Source: Bacillota bacterium
GTDB lineage: Bacteria > Bacillota > UBA4882 > UBA8346
DNA length: 64,000 bases
Reading direction: 5' to 3'
Assembly: GCA_023400055.1 (NCBI GenBank)
Contig: JAEXFN010000018.1
Span: 62,001-126,000, forward strand
The first letter of the stretch is position 1. Each line of letters starts with the position of its first letter. The notes beneath the pieces are model-generated. The model made no database searches. It saw only the letters and a list, made by a program, of their open reading frames with translations, and was not told where the DNA came from. Of this stretch, positions 1 through 10,012 are shown piece by piece. Position numbers and translations under genes: made by a program.

Positions 1-3000
1 GCCGTGCCGCCAGTTCGACCTTGAAGGCGGCGGCTTTGACCGCGTCGGCGTCGATCCGGTTGGCCAATTCCTTAAGGGAATGAGCCAGGCTTTCGATGAC
101 CGCCAGGCTCTTGCCGGCCAGGGCAGTTTCCAGTTCGTCCAGGAGATCGGCGATCTCGGCCAGCGTGGGCGCGAGAGACTTGGGGGCCGTGCCCTTGCCG
201 GTAGGTACCAGGACGATCTCCCCGCTATCGGCCAGTTTAAATCCGCTGAAACTCTCCGACCGGTCACAAGCGGTCAGCGCCGCCAACCGGTCCAGGAGAT
301 AAAAGAGTTCCTGAATCCGCACCGGTTTGGCGATATAATCGTCCATGCCCAGGGCCAAAAAACGTTCCCTGTCCCCTTGCAGGGCGTAGGCGGTCAGGGC
401 GATGATCGGGGTGTGCCGCGCCGCGCCTTCCCGCTCCCGGATGCGCCGGGTGGCCTCGATCCCGTCCAGCTCCGGCATTTGAATGTCCATCAGGATCAGA
501 TCGAAGCTTCTCAGCTCATGCAGGCGCAACGCTTCCCGGCCGTCGGCGGCGATCGCCACGGCGTGCCCCTTCTCGCTCAGCATCCGCGCCAGGACGGTCT
601 GACTGATGCTGTCGTCCTCCACCAGCAAGACATCGAGCGCGCGCAGCGTATCCGGCAGCGGCGGGACGGACGGGGATTCGGCCGGCTTTTCGCCCCGCGC
701 CAGCCGCACCGTCAGGGTAAAAGTGCTGCCTTGGCCCGGGACGCTGGCGACCGTCAGCGCGCCGCCCATCATCTCCGCCAGCTGCCTGGAGATGGCCAGC
801 CCCAGGCCGGCCCCGTTATATTTCTTGGTGAAGGTCCCGTCCACCTGGCTGAAGACTTTAAACAACTTGGCCATATCGGCCGGGGCGATGCCGATGCCGG
901 TGTCGCTCACCGCCAACTCCAGCTCCGCCGCAGGAACACCTGCCTCACTCACCGGCCGGCACTCGGTGATCAGTGCCACCGCGCCGCGCTCAGTGAACTT
1001 GATGGCGTTGTGAAGCAGATTATTCAGGATCTGCCGCAGCCGGTAGGGATCCCCCACCAGATGCCGGGGGGCGTCCGCGGCCAGGGTATAATGAATCGCC
1101 AGTCCCTTAGCGGCGGCGGACAGCGCGTGGGTCTTGATCAGCTCTTCGATCAATTCCGGCAAGTCGAAGCTGATCTCCTCCAGCGAGAGCTTGCCGGCCT
1201 CCATCTTGGAAAAGTCCAGGATATCGTCGATAATGTTCAATAGCGACTTGGCGCAGGTTTTGGCCATGGTCAGGTTCTCTTTCTGCTCAAAGCTGAGGTC
1301 GGTCAGCAGCGTCAGATCGACCATCCCCACCAGGCCGTTCAAGGGCGTCCGGATCTCGTGGCTCATATTGGCCAGGAACTCGCCTTTGGCCCGGTTGGCC
1401 CGTTCGGCGCCTTCTTTGGCCCGGTTCAACTCCTGCTCGGCATTCTTGCGTTCGGTGATGTCGATGACGATCTGCGCGAAAAAGTTCCGTTCCGGGCTGT
1501 AAGTGGCGTAGGAGTACCAAACCTCGTCCGTCGCGGAATAACACTCCTCTTCAAAACGAATGCCGGGATTCAAGGCCACTTCGCCCCATTTGGCGATCCG
1601 GGCCGTCGCTTCCGGCCATAACGCCGGGAAGAGCTCGGAAAATTTCCTGCCCACCAGCTCGGCCCGCTTTTTACCGACGATCCTTTCATAAGCCTCATTG
1701 ACTTCCAGATACTCGAAATCGACCGGCCGGCCCGCACCGTCACAGATGATTCGGTTATAAGTGAAACCGCCGTTCATATTCAAGAAAAGCGATTTATACT
1801 TCTGCTGGCTCTTTTTGAGTTTAATCTCCGAGGTCTTGCGGGCGGTGATGTCCGCGATGATGGCGGCGATCTTTCCCGCAGCCGGCGCAAACGCCGAAAT
1901 CGCATACCAGCGGCCGGTAAGCGGCGAGCTGTACTCCTCGACCCAGCTGTTGTCCAGTTCGGGGACGATCCGGTAGAAGTCGCGGAGCTTATCCATCACC
2001 TGGAGGTCCACGGCGCTGAAAACCGCGCCGACCCGTTTCCCCACCACGTCCCGGGCTTGACAGTTGAACATTTTTTCGAAGGCGCTGTTAACCTCGGCGA
2101 ACTCCAGATCGACCGCCCGGCCGTTGCCATCGGACAATACATTGTAGAGGACAAAACCGTCCTTCATATTGGCGAAAAGGCTTTGGTACTTCAACTGGCT
2201 CTGGCGGAGGGCTTCCTCGGCCCGTTTGCGGTCGGAGATGTCGCGGATGACGCTCAGCAAAACCTGCTGCTGGTCGATATAGGTGCCCTGGGAATTCACT
2301 TCCACCGGGAAAGCGCTGCCGTCTTTCCGGTAATGGATCGTTTCAAAGAAGGAGCCGTCCAGTTCGGCCTGGACCATTTGCCGCTTGACCCATGTTTCGG
2401 CTTTCCGCAACTGGAAGATGGTCAACGTCAAAAGTTCCGCCCGGGTATAGCCGTAAGCCCGGACCGCGGCCTCATTGGCGTCGATGATTCGGCCGTCGGC
2501 GGCGACAAACAGGATAATATCGCGGGCCTTCTCGGAAAGGATCCGGTAGCGCCGCGATCCTTCGTCGGCGATGCGCCGCTCGGTAATGTCATAAACCGCG
2601 CCGGTATAACCGGCAAACTGTCCGCTCAGATCATAAAACGGCGCACCGGTGCTCAAACACAAGCGGTATTCCCCGTCATAGCGGCGGAGCCGGAATTGGA
2701 TCTCGAAAGCGGTGCGCACCCCCCGCGCGGCAGCGAAGACGCAATGGGCGACTTCCCTGTCTTCGGGGTGAATCGCCTTTTCCCAACCCGCTCCCAAAGC
2801 CTCCTCCCGTTTCATGCCGGTAAATTTCAGCCAGTTCCGATTGACGTAATCATTATAACCATCCCGGTCGACGCGCCAGATCAACGCCGGAAAATTATCC
2901 AACAGGTTCAGACAGAAGTCCCGCGAGGCCCAGGCCGCCATCTCACTCTGCTTGCGGTCGGTGATGTCCATCATCGAGACCACCACGTTCCGCCGGCCGT

Positions 3001-3865
3001 TGACCAGGATCGGCGATATACTGGCGCGCAGCCATAGCTCCACCGGCCGGCCCGATGCCAGGAAAGTCTGGCTGTACTCCAGGTTCATCGTGGCTTGACC
3101 CGACGCCAGGGCGGCGGCGATGGCCTGACGCAACCGGCAATTGCGGCAGCTGGCCCCGGCGCCGCAGCCCCACTCGTCCTCCCGGTGCCCCTGACAACAG
3201 AGTCCGGCCCCGAAAGGTTGGCCGACCGCTTCGTCCCGGTTGGCCAATCCGGCCAGGCGCAGCGCAGCGCGATTGACCCGGCGAATCGTCCACCCTTCGT
3301 CGAGGATGAACATTCCCACCGGGGCATCGTGAAAGATGGTCCGCAAATTGTCCTCCTCTTGCAGCCGTTCCAACTCCAGGGTTTTCAAACGGGTGATGTT
3401 GCGGAACACGATCACCATCCCGGTCACACCGCCGGGGTCCGGGGCGGGATCGGAACCCGGCTCCGCTTCCGTCCGAAAATCGCTGGCCCTGATCGGTGCG
3501 CAATTGGCCGAGACATACTTGCGGGAACCGTCTCTGGCGGCCAGCATGGAATGCTCTTCCAGGCCGACCTCGGTGCCGGCCTCTAATGCCCTGGCCAATG
3601 GGCTCCGCAACAGCGCGCCGGTCTGGGAATGATATAATCGGAACACCTGGTCAAAATCCCGGCCGGATGCCTCCGGCCAGCGCCAGCCGGTGATCTCTGT
3701 AGCGGCGCTATTGAGATAGACGATCCGGCCCGCCCGATCGGTGGAGATCACGCCGTCTCCGATACAATCCAGCGTCGCCGTAGCCAAACCGCTGTCGCCG
3801 AATTCCAAGGGTTTGGCCCCGTTCCCGCGCTGCCGATCCATGGGGATGTTCAAGTTCGTATTCAA
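1..3865 (-). CDS. Multi-PAS hybrid sensor histidine kinase (3' end outside window)
   Basis: A soluble sensory kinase of at least 1288 residues; its C-terminus lies beyond the left edge. Reading from the start I see six successive PAS-like units (for example LRTIFHDAPVGMFILDE and YRILSEKARDIILFV). They are followed by a HisKA domain with NMSHEIRTPLNG (phospho-acceptor near His836), a HATPase domain with an LLHNAIKFTE N-box, a receiver with LMDIQMPELDG (Asp near 1127), and an Hpt-like segment with AHSLKELA (His near 1262). I see no membrane segment, so signals are probably cytoplasmic. The second PAS unit holds a cysteine cluster (GLCCQG, CGAGASCRNC) that could bind a cofactor. I chose a TTG start because GGTGAGG lies 11 bases upstream; an in-frame ATG at 3841 is the alternative. 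It is the last visible gene after cheA-cheW-MCP-tetR on the same strand. The output is unknown. Confidence 0.88.
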   Translation of the reverse strand, partial: MNTNLNIPMDRQRGNGAKPLEFGDSGLATATLDCIGDGVISTDRAGRIVYLNSAATEITGWRWPEASGRDFDQVFRLYHSQTGALLRSPLARALEAGTEVGLEEHSMLAARDGSRKYVSANCAPIRASDFRTEAEPGSDPAPDPGGVTGMVIVFRNITRLKTLELERLQEEDNLRTIFHDAPVGMFILDEGWTIRRVNRAALRLAGLANRDEAVGQPFGAGLCCQGHREDEWGCGAGASCRNCRLRQAIAAALASGQATMNLEYSQTFLASGRPVELWLRASISPILVNGRRNVVVSMMDITDRKQSEMAAWASRDFCLNLLDNFPALIWRVDRDGYNDYVNRNWLKFTGMKREEALGAGWEKAIHPEDREVAHCVFAAARGVRTAFEIQFRLRRYDGEYRLCLSTGAPFYDLSGQFAGYTGAVYDITERRIADEGSRRYRILSEKARDIILFVAADGRIIDANEAAVRAYGYTRAELLTLTIFQLRKAETWVKRQMVQAELDGSFFETIHYRKDGSAFPVEVNSQGTYIDQQQVLLSVIRDISDRKRAEEALRQSQLKYQSLFANMKDGFVLYNVLSDGNGRAVDLEFAEVNSAFEKMFNCQARDVVGKRVGAVFSAVDLQVMDKLRDFYRIVPELDNSWVEEYSSPLTGRWYAISAFAPAAGKIAAIIADITARKTSEIKLKKSQQKYKSLFLNMNGGFTYNRIICDGAGRPVDFEYLEVNEAYERIVGKKRAELVGRKFSELFPALWPEATARIAKWGEVALNPGIRFEEECYSATDEVWYSYATYSPERNFFAQIVIDITERKNAEQELNRAKEGAERANRAKGEFLANMSHEIRTPLNGLVGMVDLTLLTDLSFEQKENLTMAKTCAKSLLNIIDDILDFSKMEAGKLSLEEISFDLPELIEELIKTHALSAAAKGLAIHYTLAADAPRHLVGDPYRLRQILNNLLHNAIKFTERGAVALITECRPVSEAGVPAAELELAVSDTGIGIAPADMAKLFKVFSQVDGTFTKKYNGAGLGLAISRQLAEMMGGALTVASVPGQGSTFTLTVRLARGEKPAESPSVPPLPDTLRALDVLLVEDDSISQTVLARMLSEKGHAVAIAADGREALRLHELRSFDLILMDIQMPELDGIEATRRIREREGAARHTPIIALTAYALQGDRERFLALGMDDYIAKPVRIQELFYLLDRLAALTACDRSESFSGFKLADSGEIVLVPTGKGTAPKSLAPTLAEIADLLDELETALAGKSLAVIESLAHSLKELANRIDADAVKAAAFKVELAAR

Positions 3866-3943
3866 GTCCGCTCTCGCCTCACCATCCGTTTCAAGAGTTC
3901 CAGATCGATCCGCCTGTGCCGGGACTTTTGAATAGCCGCTCAA

Positions 3944-4534
3944 TTAAGGCGCCGTAATAAAAACGCTTAAAAGCATTTCCAGGCCGGCCTCGATCCGTTC
4001 CCGCAACGAAAAACGGTATCCTTCCATCCGCCATTTCAGGCAGAGGAACCGGATGAGGCCATGAATCGCGTCCGCCAGGCTCTCGCCGTCGATGTCCGCC
4101 CGGAGCGCCCCGGCCCGCTGCGCCGCAGCTACCAATTCTTTCATGAACCGGTTGCGGTCGTTGAAGATCCCGTGCACCTTCCCGGCCAATTCCGGTTCAT
4201 GGCGCAGCACGTCGAAGATCAGCAAAACTGCGGTAATGGCCGGATAGTTCTGATAATAAACCGCATAGGACCGAACGAAAAAACGGATCGCCTCCAGCGG
4301 CGGCAGTTTCTTCAATGTCACCGAGGCGGTGATATCGGCGTCAAACTGCGCAAAATAATCCAGGACCGCCAGAAGCAGTTCGTTTTTGCTTTTAAAATGG
4401 CGGAACAACGTTCCTTCGGACATCCCCTGCCGTTTGGCGATCTCCCGGATGGAGAGCGCTTGAATGCCCAGTTCATCGATGATCTCGATGGCCGTCACGA
4501 GCAGGCTTTCCCGCCGGTGCAATAAAGACTCCAT
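3944..4534 (-). CDS. TetR/AcrR-family transcriptional regulator
   Basis: A 196-residue repressor-type protein. Residues about 10-55 form the TetR helix-turn-helix: LSIREIAKRQGMSEGTLFRHFKSKNELL is the typical recognition-helix stretch followed by the conserved F..K..L. The remaining all-helical C-terminal domain should bind a ligand and dimerise, but its sequence does not identify the ligand. It sits between the MCP gene and the hybrid kinase with short gaps, so it may be cotranscribed with the chemosensory genes. I see no obvious palindrome in its own upstream gap. An orphan 16-bp palindrome of the kind TetR proteins often bind lies at 10503-10518. Confidence 0.88.
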   Translation of the reverse strand: MESLLHRRESLLVTAIEIIDELGIQALSIREIAKRQGMSEGTLFRHFKSKNELLLAVLDYFAQFDADITASVTLKKLPPLEAIRFFVRSYAVYYQNYPAITAVLLIFDVLRHEPELAGKVHGIFNDRNRFMKELVAAAQRAGALRADIDGESLADAIHGLIRFLCLKWRMEGYRFSLRERIEAGLEMLLSVFITAP

Positions 4535-4574
4535 TTCCTATCAACCAACCATTCTCAAGAATTCCGCAGCGGCG

Positions 4575-4597
4575 GCCCGGGGAAACATTCCCCGGGC
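4575..4597. terminator. Strong GC hairpin between MCP and tetR genes
   Basis: Ten-base perfect arms GCCCGGGGAA and TTCCCCGGGC separated by three bases lie between the MCP stop and the tetR start. There is no clear T-run on either side, so it may be an attenuating or RNA-stabilising hairpin rather than a full terminator. Confidence 0.45.
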
Positions 4598-4625
4598 GCT
4601 GTCACTGCGCTCGCTTATGTCCCGC

Positions 4626-6341
4626 TTAGTATTTGCCGTATTCCTTGCCGCTCCGCCTCACGAGAGCGTCCACAGCAGTCGCGGCGGCTTCAGCACTGAC
4701 CGCTCCGGTTGACTTTTGCTTCTCATGCATGTCTTTGAGCATCCGCAACAGTTCCGGGTCCAACTGCTCCAGCCCCCGGCCGCTGGCAACCTGCTGCCGT
4801 TTTAAACTGAACTTTTTAACCTGTTCTTTGAGAAGCTCAGCCTGACTGGCCAGTTCCTCGCTGGCCGCCGCGCTCTCCTCGGAGGTGGCCGAATTGGTCT
4901 GGACAACCTGCGACACTTGCATGATGCCCTGATTAATCTGGGCAATTCCGGTCGCCTGTTCGCTGGAGGCGACGGCAATGTCGCTGACCAGCCGGGCGAC
5001 CTGAGTGACGTCCGTCACAATCGCGTTCAAGGCTTCCGCGGTCTTATTGGCGATCTTGGTGCCGCCCTCGACCTTCTTGATCGAGCCCTCGATCATGGCG
5101 GTGGTCTCCTTGGCGGCATCCGCCGAACGGGCGGCCAGGCTGCGGACCTCCTCCGCCACTACGGCGAAGCCCTTGCCGTGCTGGCCGGCGCGGGCCGCCT
5201 CCACCGCCGCGTTTAGAGCCAGGATGTTCGTTTGGAAGGCAATCTCGTCGATCACCTTGATGATCTTGGAAATATTGCCGGAGGCGTCGTTGATCTCGTC
5301 CATCGCCTGAAGCATCTCATTCATCTGCGCGTTTCCCTGGGCGGCGTTGCTCCGGGCTGCCTCGGCCAACTCATTGGCCTGACTGGCATTTTGGGCATTT
5401 TGCTTGGTCTGGGTGGAGATCTCCTCGACCGAAGCGGACAATTCCTCGACGGTGCTCGCTTGTTCCGTGGTACCCTGCGACAGGGCCATGCTGGAGTCGG
5501 AAACCTGTTTGGCGCCGGCGGCAACTTGTTCCGCTGCGGCATTAATGTTGGACATCACCAGGTTGATGTTGTCGGCCATCATCCGAAAGGCCTCGGCCAA
5601 AGCGCCAATCTCGTCGCCTGACTGAACGGCGACATCTACATTCAGATCGCCCCGCGCGATTTTATTGGCGCCATCCACCAGGACCTGCACCGGTCTTCCG
5701 ATAATCCGGGCGATCCAGAGGCCGAGCCCGATGGCCAGCAGTGCTCCGAATACCACAAAAAGAATCATGGTCCACTGCGCCCGGCCGGCAATGGCCTGAT
5801 TGCTTTGGGCCTTGGCTTGGGCGAGCGCCACCTTCATATCGGCCAACTTGTTTAACGATTCATCGATCGCCTGGGCCAACGGGGTAGCGCTGCGCAACAA
5901 GGCCAAAGATTTATCGTTCTGATTGGAAACGGCTGCCGCGACAATCGTCTCTCTAACCGGCGCGAATCTGGCCAGAGCGGCCCGGAGCTTAGCGATTTCC
6001 TGCTGGCCGGCAACGGTCCGCAGCGTTTTTTGAAAATCATTCACGCAACTGGTTAAGCGATTGTCAAGTTCTTTTAAGGATTTCAAGTCCTGATCCCGCT
6101 CGGAACCGGATTTGGCCAGGATCAGATCCCGTAACAGAACCCTGATCCTCTGATAGCTGACCCGGGCATCGCCGATCTGATTGAGCGGCACGGTATTGAG
6201 CTGATACATCTCGGCATCGGCGGCGCGAATGGCATTGATGTCGAGGATGCCGGTCAGACCGACGCACCCCGCGACTAAGGCCACCAGTACGAATGCGCCG
6301 ATCAACTTGGCGCTGATCTTCAAATCACGAAACCATTTCAT
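4626..6341 (-). CDS. Methyl-accepting chemotaxis protein
   Basis: A 571-residue transmembrane chemoreceptor. It has a first membrane helix at about residues 10-32, a short four-helix-bundle ligand domain (4HB_MCP type, about 33-185), a second membrane helix at about 186-210, a HAMP domain, and a cytoplasmic signalling hairpin. The hairpin tip IAFQTNILALNAAVEAARAG near residue 370 contacts CheA and CheW. The C-terminus (VRRSGKEYGKY) lacks the NWETF-type tether for CheR/CheB. The start has a GGGAGG site 9 bases upstream. The gene follows cheA and cheW on the same strand, so it is probably their cognate receptor. Confidence 0.95.
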   Translation of the reverse strand: MKWFRDLKISAKLIGAFVLVALVAGCVGLTGILDINAIRAADAEMYQLNTVPLNQIGDARVSYQRIRVLLRDLILAKSGSERDQDLKSLKELDNRLTSCVNDFQKTLRTVAGQQEIAKLRAALARFAPVRETIVAAAVSNQNDKSLALLRSATPLAQAIDESLNKLADMKVALAQAKAQSNQAIAGRAQWTMILFVVFGALLAIGLGLWIARIIGRPVQVLVDGANKIARGDLNVDVAVQSGDEIGALAEAFRMMADNINLVMSNINAAAEQVAAGAKQVSDSSMALSQGTTEQASTVEELSASVEEISTQTKQNAQNASQANELAEAARSNAAQGNAQMNEMLQAMDEINDASGNISKIIKVIDEIAFQTNILALNAAVEAARAGQHGKGFAVVAEEVRSLAARSADAAKETTAMIEGSIKKVEGGTKIANKTAEALNAIVTDVTQVARLVSDIAVASSEQATGIAQINQGIMQVSQVVQTNSATSEESAAASEELASQAELLKEQVKKFSLKRQQVASGRGLEQLDPELLRMLKDMHEKQKSTGAVSAEAAATAVDALVRRSGKEYGKY

Positions 6342-6490
6342 TATTCTTTCCCTCCCGTATCATTTCCTGCTCCATCCCTGGTTTGAGTCAGTATTTTCCG
6401 CATTGCTGGCTGCCGGTCGAGAAAGACCGCGCCAGAGCCGCCTCGGCCATGGCACGATCGCCCGGCTCATTCAGATCGGCCACTGCAACT

Positions 6491-6994
6491 TCATTCGCCC
6501 ATTCCTTCCAGGAACTTCTCTAAACTTTTCACATCCTCGTTGCTCAACAGCCTGTCACAGTCCAAGATGAGTTCGACTTCCCGGCCGACCTTGCCAATGC
6601 CCCGGATGTATTGGGCGCCGAGATTCCCCGGCGGTGAAACGATTTCTTGCGCCGGAATCTTTAACACCTCCGCCACCCGGTCGACGATCAGCCCGAAGGA
6701 GCCTTGGGCGACTGCCACAATAATCAGGCAGGTCCGGTCGTCATATTCGCGGAATGGTTTCTTGAACCGCAACCGGACATCGATGACCGGAATGATCTTG
6801 CCGCGCAAATTGATAACGCCCCGGAAATACGCGGGCAGTTCCGGGATTTCCGTAATCGGCTGCAATTTTACGATCTCCGTGACCTCCTGGATCGCGATGC
6901 CGTAACTCTCCTCACCCAGCCGGAAGTTTAGAAATCTATCCTTCTGCATATCCTCCTCGGTTCCAAATTCATCCCGTGCCCTGTTTTCAGCCAT
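6491..6994 (-). CDS. cheW: Chemotaxis coupling protein CheW
   Basis: A 167-residue CheW-domain protein that bridges the chemoreceptor to CheA. Diagnostic stretches are LNFRLGEESYGIAIQEVTEIV, AYFRGVINLRGKIIPVIDVR and LIVDRVAEVLKI, which are the usual beta-barrel landmarks. About 15 extra residues precede the domain. An internal ATG at 6949 has a Shine-Dalgarno sequence only two bases away, so I kept the longer start. It lies 43 bases after cheA and before the MCP gene, forming a compact signalling unit. Confidence 0.94.
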   Translation of the reverse strand: MAENRARDEFGTEEDMQKDRFLNFRLGEESYGIAIQEVTEIVKLQPITEIPELPAYFRGVINLRGKIIPVIDVRLRFKKPFREYDDRTCLIIVAVAQGSFGLIVDRVAEVLKIPAQEIVSPPGNLGAQYIRGIGKVGREVELILDCDRLLSNEDVKSLEKFLEGMGE

Positions 6995-7037
6995 GTTACC
7001 CCTTCGCTCCCTTCGTTGTTATTGGCGACGTTTGATG

Positions 7038-9125
7038 CTAAACGACCGCCGCCCGCCGGTTCATATTCATCCGGATCAGCCCCGGGACATCCAGAATCAA
7101 ACTGATGCTGCCATCCCCAAGCAAGGTGCAACCGGATAATCCGCCGATTTTGTGACGGTTTTTAATATAGTTCGGCAAAGCTTTGACGACGATCTGCTGT
7201 TCCCCCAGCAGTTCATCGGCGAAGATACCAGCGGCCTCATCCTCGGCTTCGACCATGACGATGATCCCGGAGCCAAGCGCCGTGACCTCGGTTTCGATCT
7301 GGTACAGCCGATGGAGGCGGATGATTGGGAGGCATCGGCCCCGGACCAGCATCAACTCATTGCCCTCCGGGTCGTTGATAATCTCGTTGGCCTTGGCCCG
7401 GAAGGATTCCTGAATGGCGGTGGTGGGGATGGTGTACCGGGCGTTGCCGACCCGCAGGTTCATCCCGTTGATGATCGCCAGGGTCAACGGGATCTTTAAG
7501 GTAATGGCGGTTCCCCGGTCGGGGTGGCTATCGACCAGTACCGAACCGCCGATGGCCGCGATGTTTTGGACCACCACATCCATTCCCACTCCCCTGCCGC
7601 TAAACTCGGTCACTCGATCCTTGGTTGAAAACCCGGGCAGGAAGATCAAGTTGTAGATCTCCTTCTCGCTTAAAAGATGCGCCGGCTTGGTCAACAAGCC
7701 GTTTTCCTCGGCTTTCCTCAAGATCTGTTCTTTATTCAGGCCCTTGCCGTCGTCCCTGACGATGATCAAGACATCGCCGCCGACACTTTTCGCCTCCAGG
7801 CTGACTCGACCGGTCGCCGGTTTCCCGAGCGCCCGTCGTTTATCTCCCGACTCCAGGCCATGATCGATGGCGTTTCGCACTAGGTGCATCAAGGGATCGG
7901 AGATATGCTCGATTACCTTTTTGTCCACTTCCGTCTCTGCGCCGCTGATGGTCAGTTCGACTTCCTTGCCCAGTTTTTTGGACATGTCGCGGACGACGCG
8001 GTTCATCTTTTGAAAAGTACCCGCCAGCGGAACCATCCGCAGGGCTATGATCACATCCTGCAATTCGGTGGTGATCTTTTGCAACTGCCGGGCGGCTTTC
8101 CGGAAATTGTTCAGCTTCAACCCCTTCAGGTCGGAGCTCTCGATGACCATCGCTTCCGCGACCACCTGTTCACCGATGAGATCCAGCAGTTTATCCAGCT
8201 TGCTGATGTTCACGGTGATTAAGTCCTGATGATTTCCGCTCTGGCTCTCGGCGGCCGTTTTCTCCGCTTCCGGAAGCGACGGCGTTTTGAGCGCCCGATC
8301 GGCGGGAGCCGGGGTTCGTTTCAGGCCCCGCAATCTCTGGAATTCGCTATCGTCGTCCAATCGGGTCAGTTCCAGCCGCTTTAACAACGCGGTCTGTTGC
8401 AGGAGCCGGTGCAGCTCGTCGTAACTTTGATCCGCCTTCAGATAAATCATCAAGCCCCGTTCGCGGATGGTTTGAAGGCTCGTTTCCTCCTCCACCAGGT
8501 CTTCAGGGATGTGATAGATTTGGTCGGTCAGATTCTGCAGCTCACGGACGACGGTATAGGCCCGGATATCCTCCATCTCGCAGCCCTCGGCGAACTGGAC
8601 CACTGCTTTGTAACAATTCCGGTAGGAAGCGGCGCTCGTTTTTGCCTGACTGACGTAATATTGTTGTCTTTCCCCGGCCGTTTGGCGCGGCGCGACGGGG
8701 ATGTCCCGCGGCTCCCCGGACAGACTGGCCAAGAAATCCCCGATCCGCCCGCTCAGGCCCGCGCAATTGCCATCGGCCGGGCCGCCGTTTTTAATCTTGG
8801 CCAACTCGAGCTTGATAAAATCGATCCCTTCCAGCACCAGATCGGAAAGGGCCGCACAATCCACCGGCCGGCTGGATTTGGCCTCGCGCAGGCTATAGAA
8901 AATATCCTCCATCGCATGCGCCAGCGCAGCGAGGTTATCGAAGAGCATCATGGTAGCCGAACCTTTGATGGTGTGCATAATCCGGAAAATCTCCTGGATG
9001 GCCGCTGGGGGGAAGCAACTTGACCTTTCATGCGCTAAAATGATTTGTTCAAGCTGTTCGATCAGTTGCGTGGTTTCAAAGAGGAATAACTCGAGCATGG
9101 AATCGGGAGCGGGCAGATCCGACAT
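7038..9125 (-). CDS. cheA: Chemotaxis histidine kinase CheA
   Basis: A 695-residue CheA. The N-terminal Hpt (P1) domain carries MHTIKGSA with the phospho-accepting His51. A middle region of about 270 residues lacks an obvious P2 docking domain for CheY. P3 dimerisation helices follow near 310-370, then the P4 ATPase with HLVRNAIDHGLE (N box), RDDGKGLN (G1) and FSGRGVGMDVV (G2), and a C-terminal CheW-like P5 domain. cheW and an MCP lie directly downstream, but no cheY, cheB, cheR or cheD is in the window. The block may therefore feed a distant response regulator or a non-motility output. Confidence 0.95.
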   Translation of the reverse strand: MSDLPAPDSMLELFLFETTQLIEQLEQIILAHERSSCFPPAAIQEIFRIMHTIKGSATMMLFDNLAALAHAMEDIFYSLREAKSSRPVDCAALSDLVLEGIDFIKLELAKIKNGGPADGNCAGLSGRIGDFLASLSGEPRDIPVAPRQTAGERQQYYVSQAKTSAASYRNCYKAVVQFAEGCEMEDIRAYTVVRELQNLTDQIYHIPEDLVEEETSLQTIRERGLMIYLKADQSYDELHRLLQQTALLKRLELTRLDDDSEFQRLRGLKRTPAPADRALKTPSLPEAEKTAAESQSGNHQDLITVNISKLDKLLDLIGEQVVAEAMVIESSDLKGLKLNNFRKAARQLQKITTELQDVIIALRMVPLAGTFQKMNRVVRDMSKKLGKEVELTISGAETEVDKKVIEHISDPLMHLVRNAIDHGLESGDKRRALGKPATGRVSLEAKSVGGDVLIIVRDDGKGLNKEQILRKAEENGLLTKPAHLLSEKEIYNLIFLPGFSTKDRVTEFSGRGVGMDVVVQNIAAIGGSVLVDSHPDRGTAITLKIPLTLAIINGMNLRVGNARYTIPTTAIQESFRAKANEIINDPEGNELMLVRGRCLPIIRLHRLYQIETEVTALGSGIIVMVEAEDEAAGIFADELLGEQQIVVKALPNYIKNRHKIGGLSGCTLLGDGSISLILDVPGLIRMNMNRRAAVV

Positions 9126-9289
9126 TTTTTCACCTTCCTTGGCGGTTTATGGTTTATTTTGGATGGAGGCTTGGATTGAGCATCAATGCTTAAATCCTTA
9201 AATGCTTAAAAAATCTATCATTGTAACAATCTTTAAGTTACTGAGGGTCGACGGGGCTATTCCTGCCCCCACACCATCGGCTCTTTCCG

Positions 9290-9410
9290 CCCTCCTGGCT
9301 GAGCCGATTTTTGGACTTCCATGTCCTGACCCAGGACCAAAGGGTGTAGTGGGACACCCTTTGGAATCCGCCCACTTGGAACCGAGGTTCCAAGGCCTCC
9401 TCATTCATCC
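9290..9410. repeat. REP-like hairpin cluster, copy 1
   Basis: Contains TTGGACTTCCATGTCCTGAC, also found twice at 44297-44398. A 28-bp palindrome follows (arms CCAAAGGGTGT and ACACCCTTTGG, 9337-9364) that recurs base for base in inverse orientation at 52363-52390, then a smaller hairpin TTGGAACC/GGTTCCAA. The stacked hairpins and multiple intergenic copies suggest a REP-type dispersed element. Confidence 0.75.
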
Positions 9411-9766
9411 GGGGTTTTAGAAGGTCGCCGCCATCCATGGCCTTCTGACTGGCAACTAAGCTGAGGCTTCCGTCCCCGACCGCTGTTTTTCATCCTGAAA
9501 AGAAGCGGCGCCGTCTCCCTCCCTGGAGACGGGTGCCATTAGAACTTTTGATACTTTACGTATTAGTCACTTAACTTTCGTATGCCCGCCGCCTTCAGGG
9601 ATGAAGGCGGGCGACGCCTCTTTTCACGGATAAAAAATGGCGGTCGCCCTGCGGAGGGGACATCGAAAGCCAGGGCCTAGTAGCCAGACAGAAGGCCAGG
9701 GATGGCGAAGACGATTACCGGATGCATAAAGGGAGGTCCGGAATCCGCAGGTGCCGGCGCCTTTTT

Positions 9767-9796
9767 GGTTACTTTTGGGGCGGTCCAAAAGTAACC
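9767..9796. repeat. Inverted repeat with 12-bp perfect arms
   Basis: Arms GGTTACTTTTGG (9767-9778) and CCAAAAGTAACC (9785-9796) enclose a six-base loop. It lies in the spacer upstream of cheA with no gene close by. It could be a REP-like element or a transcription stop. Confidence 0.6.
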
Positions 9797-10012
9797 CGCC
9801 GACGGAACCGTGGGCCAAAAGAAAAAGCATCCAAAAGTTCTTCCCTTACCTTTCATATCAAGGCAAGGAGTCCGGCTTAGACTATTCGTGGAGGTATCTT
9901 TCTTTTTTCTTTTAATGCCTGTATCCACGGTTTCGCCTTCCTCTTCTCCTCGAAAGTTAAATTAATAATTTAAAGTAATTTTTCTATGTAAACCAATTGA
10001 TGCTGATTCTCC

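Noticed and set aside
80..1243. Long plus-strand frame at the left end
   Set aside because: It is antisense to the hybrid kinase, whose minus-strand translation shows intact receiver, ATPase and HisKA motifs.
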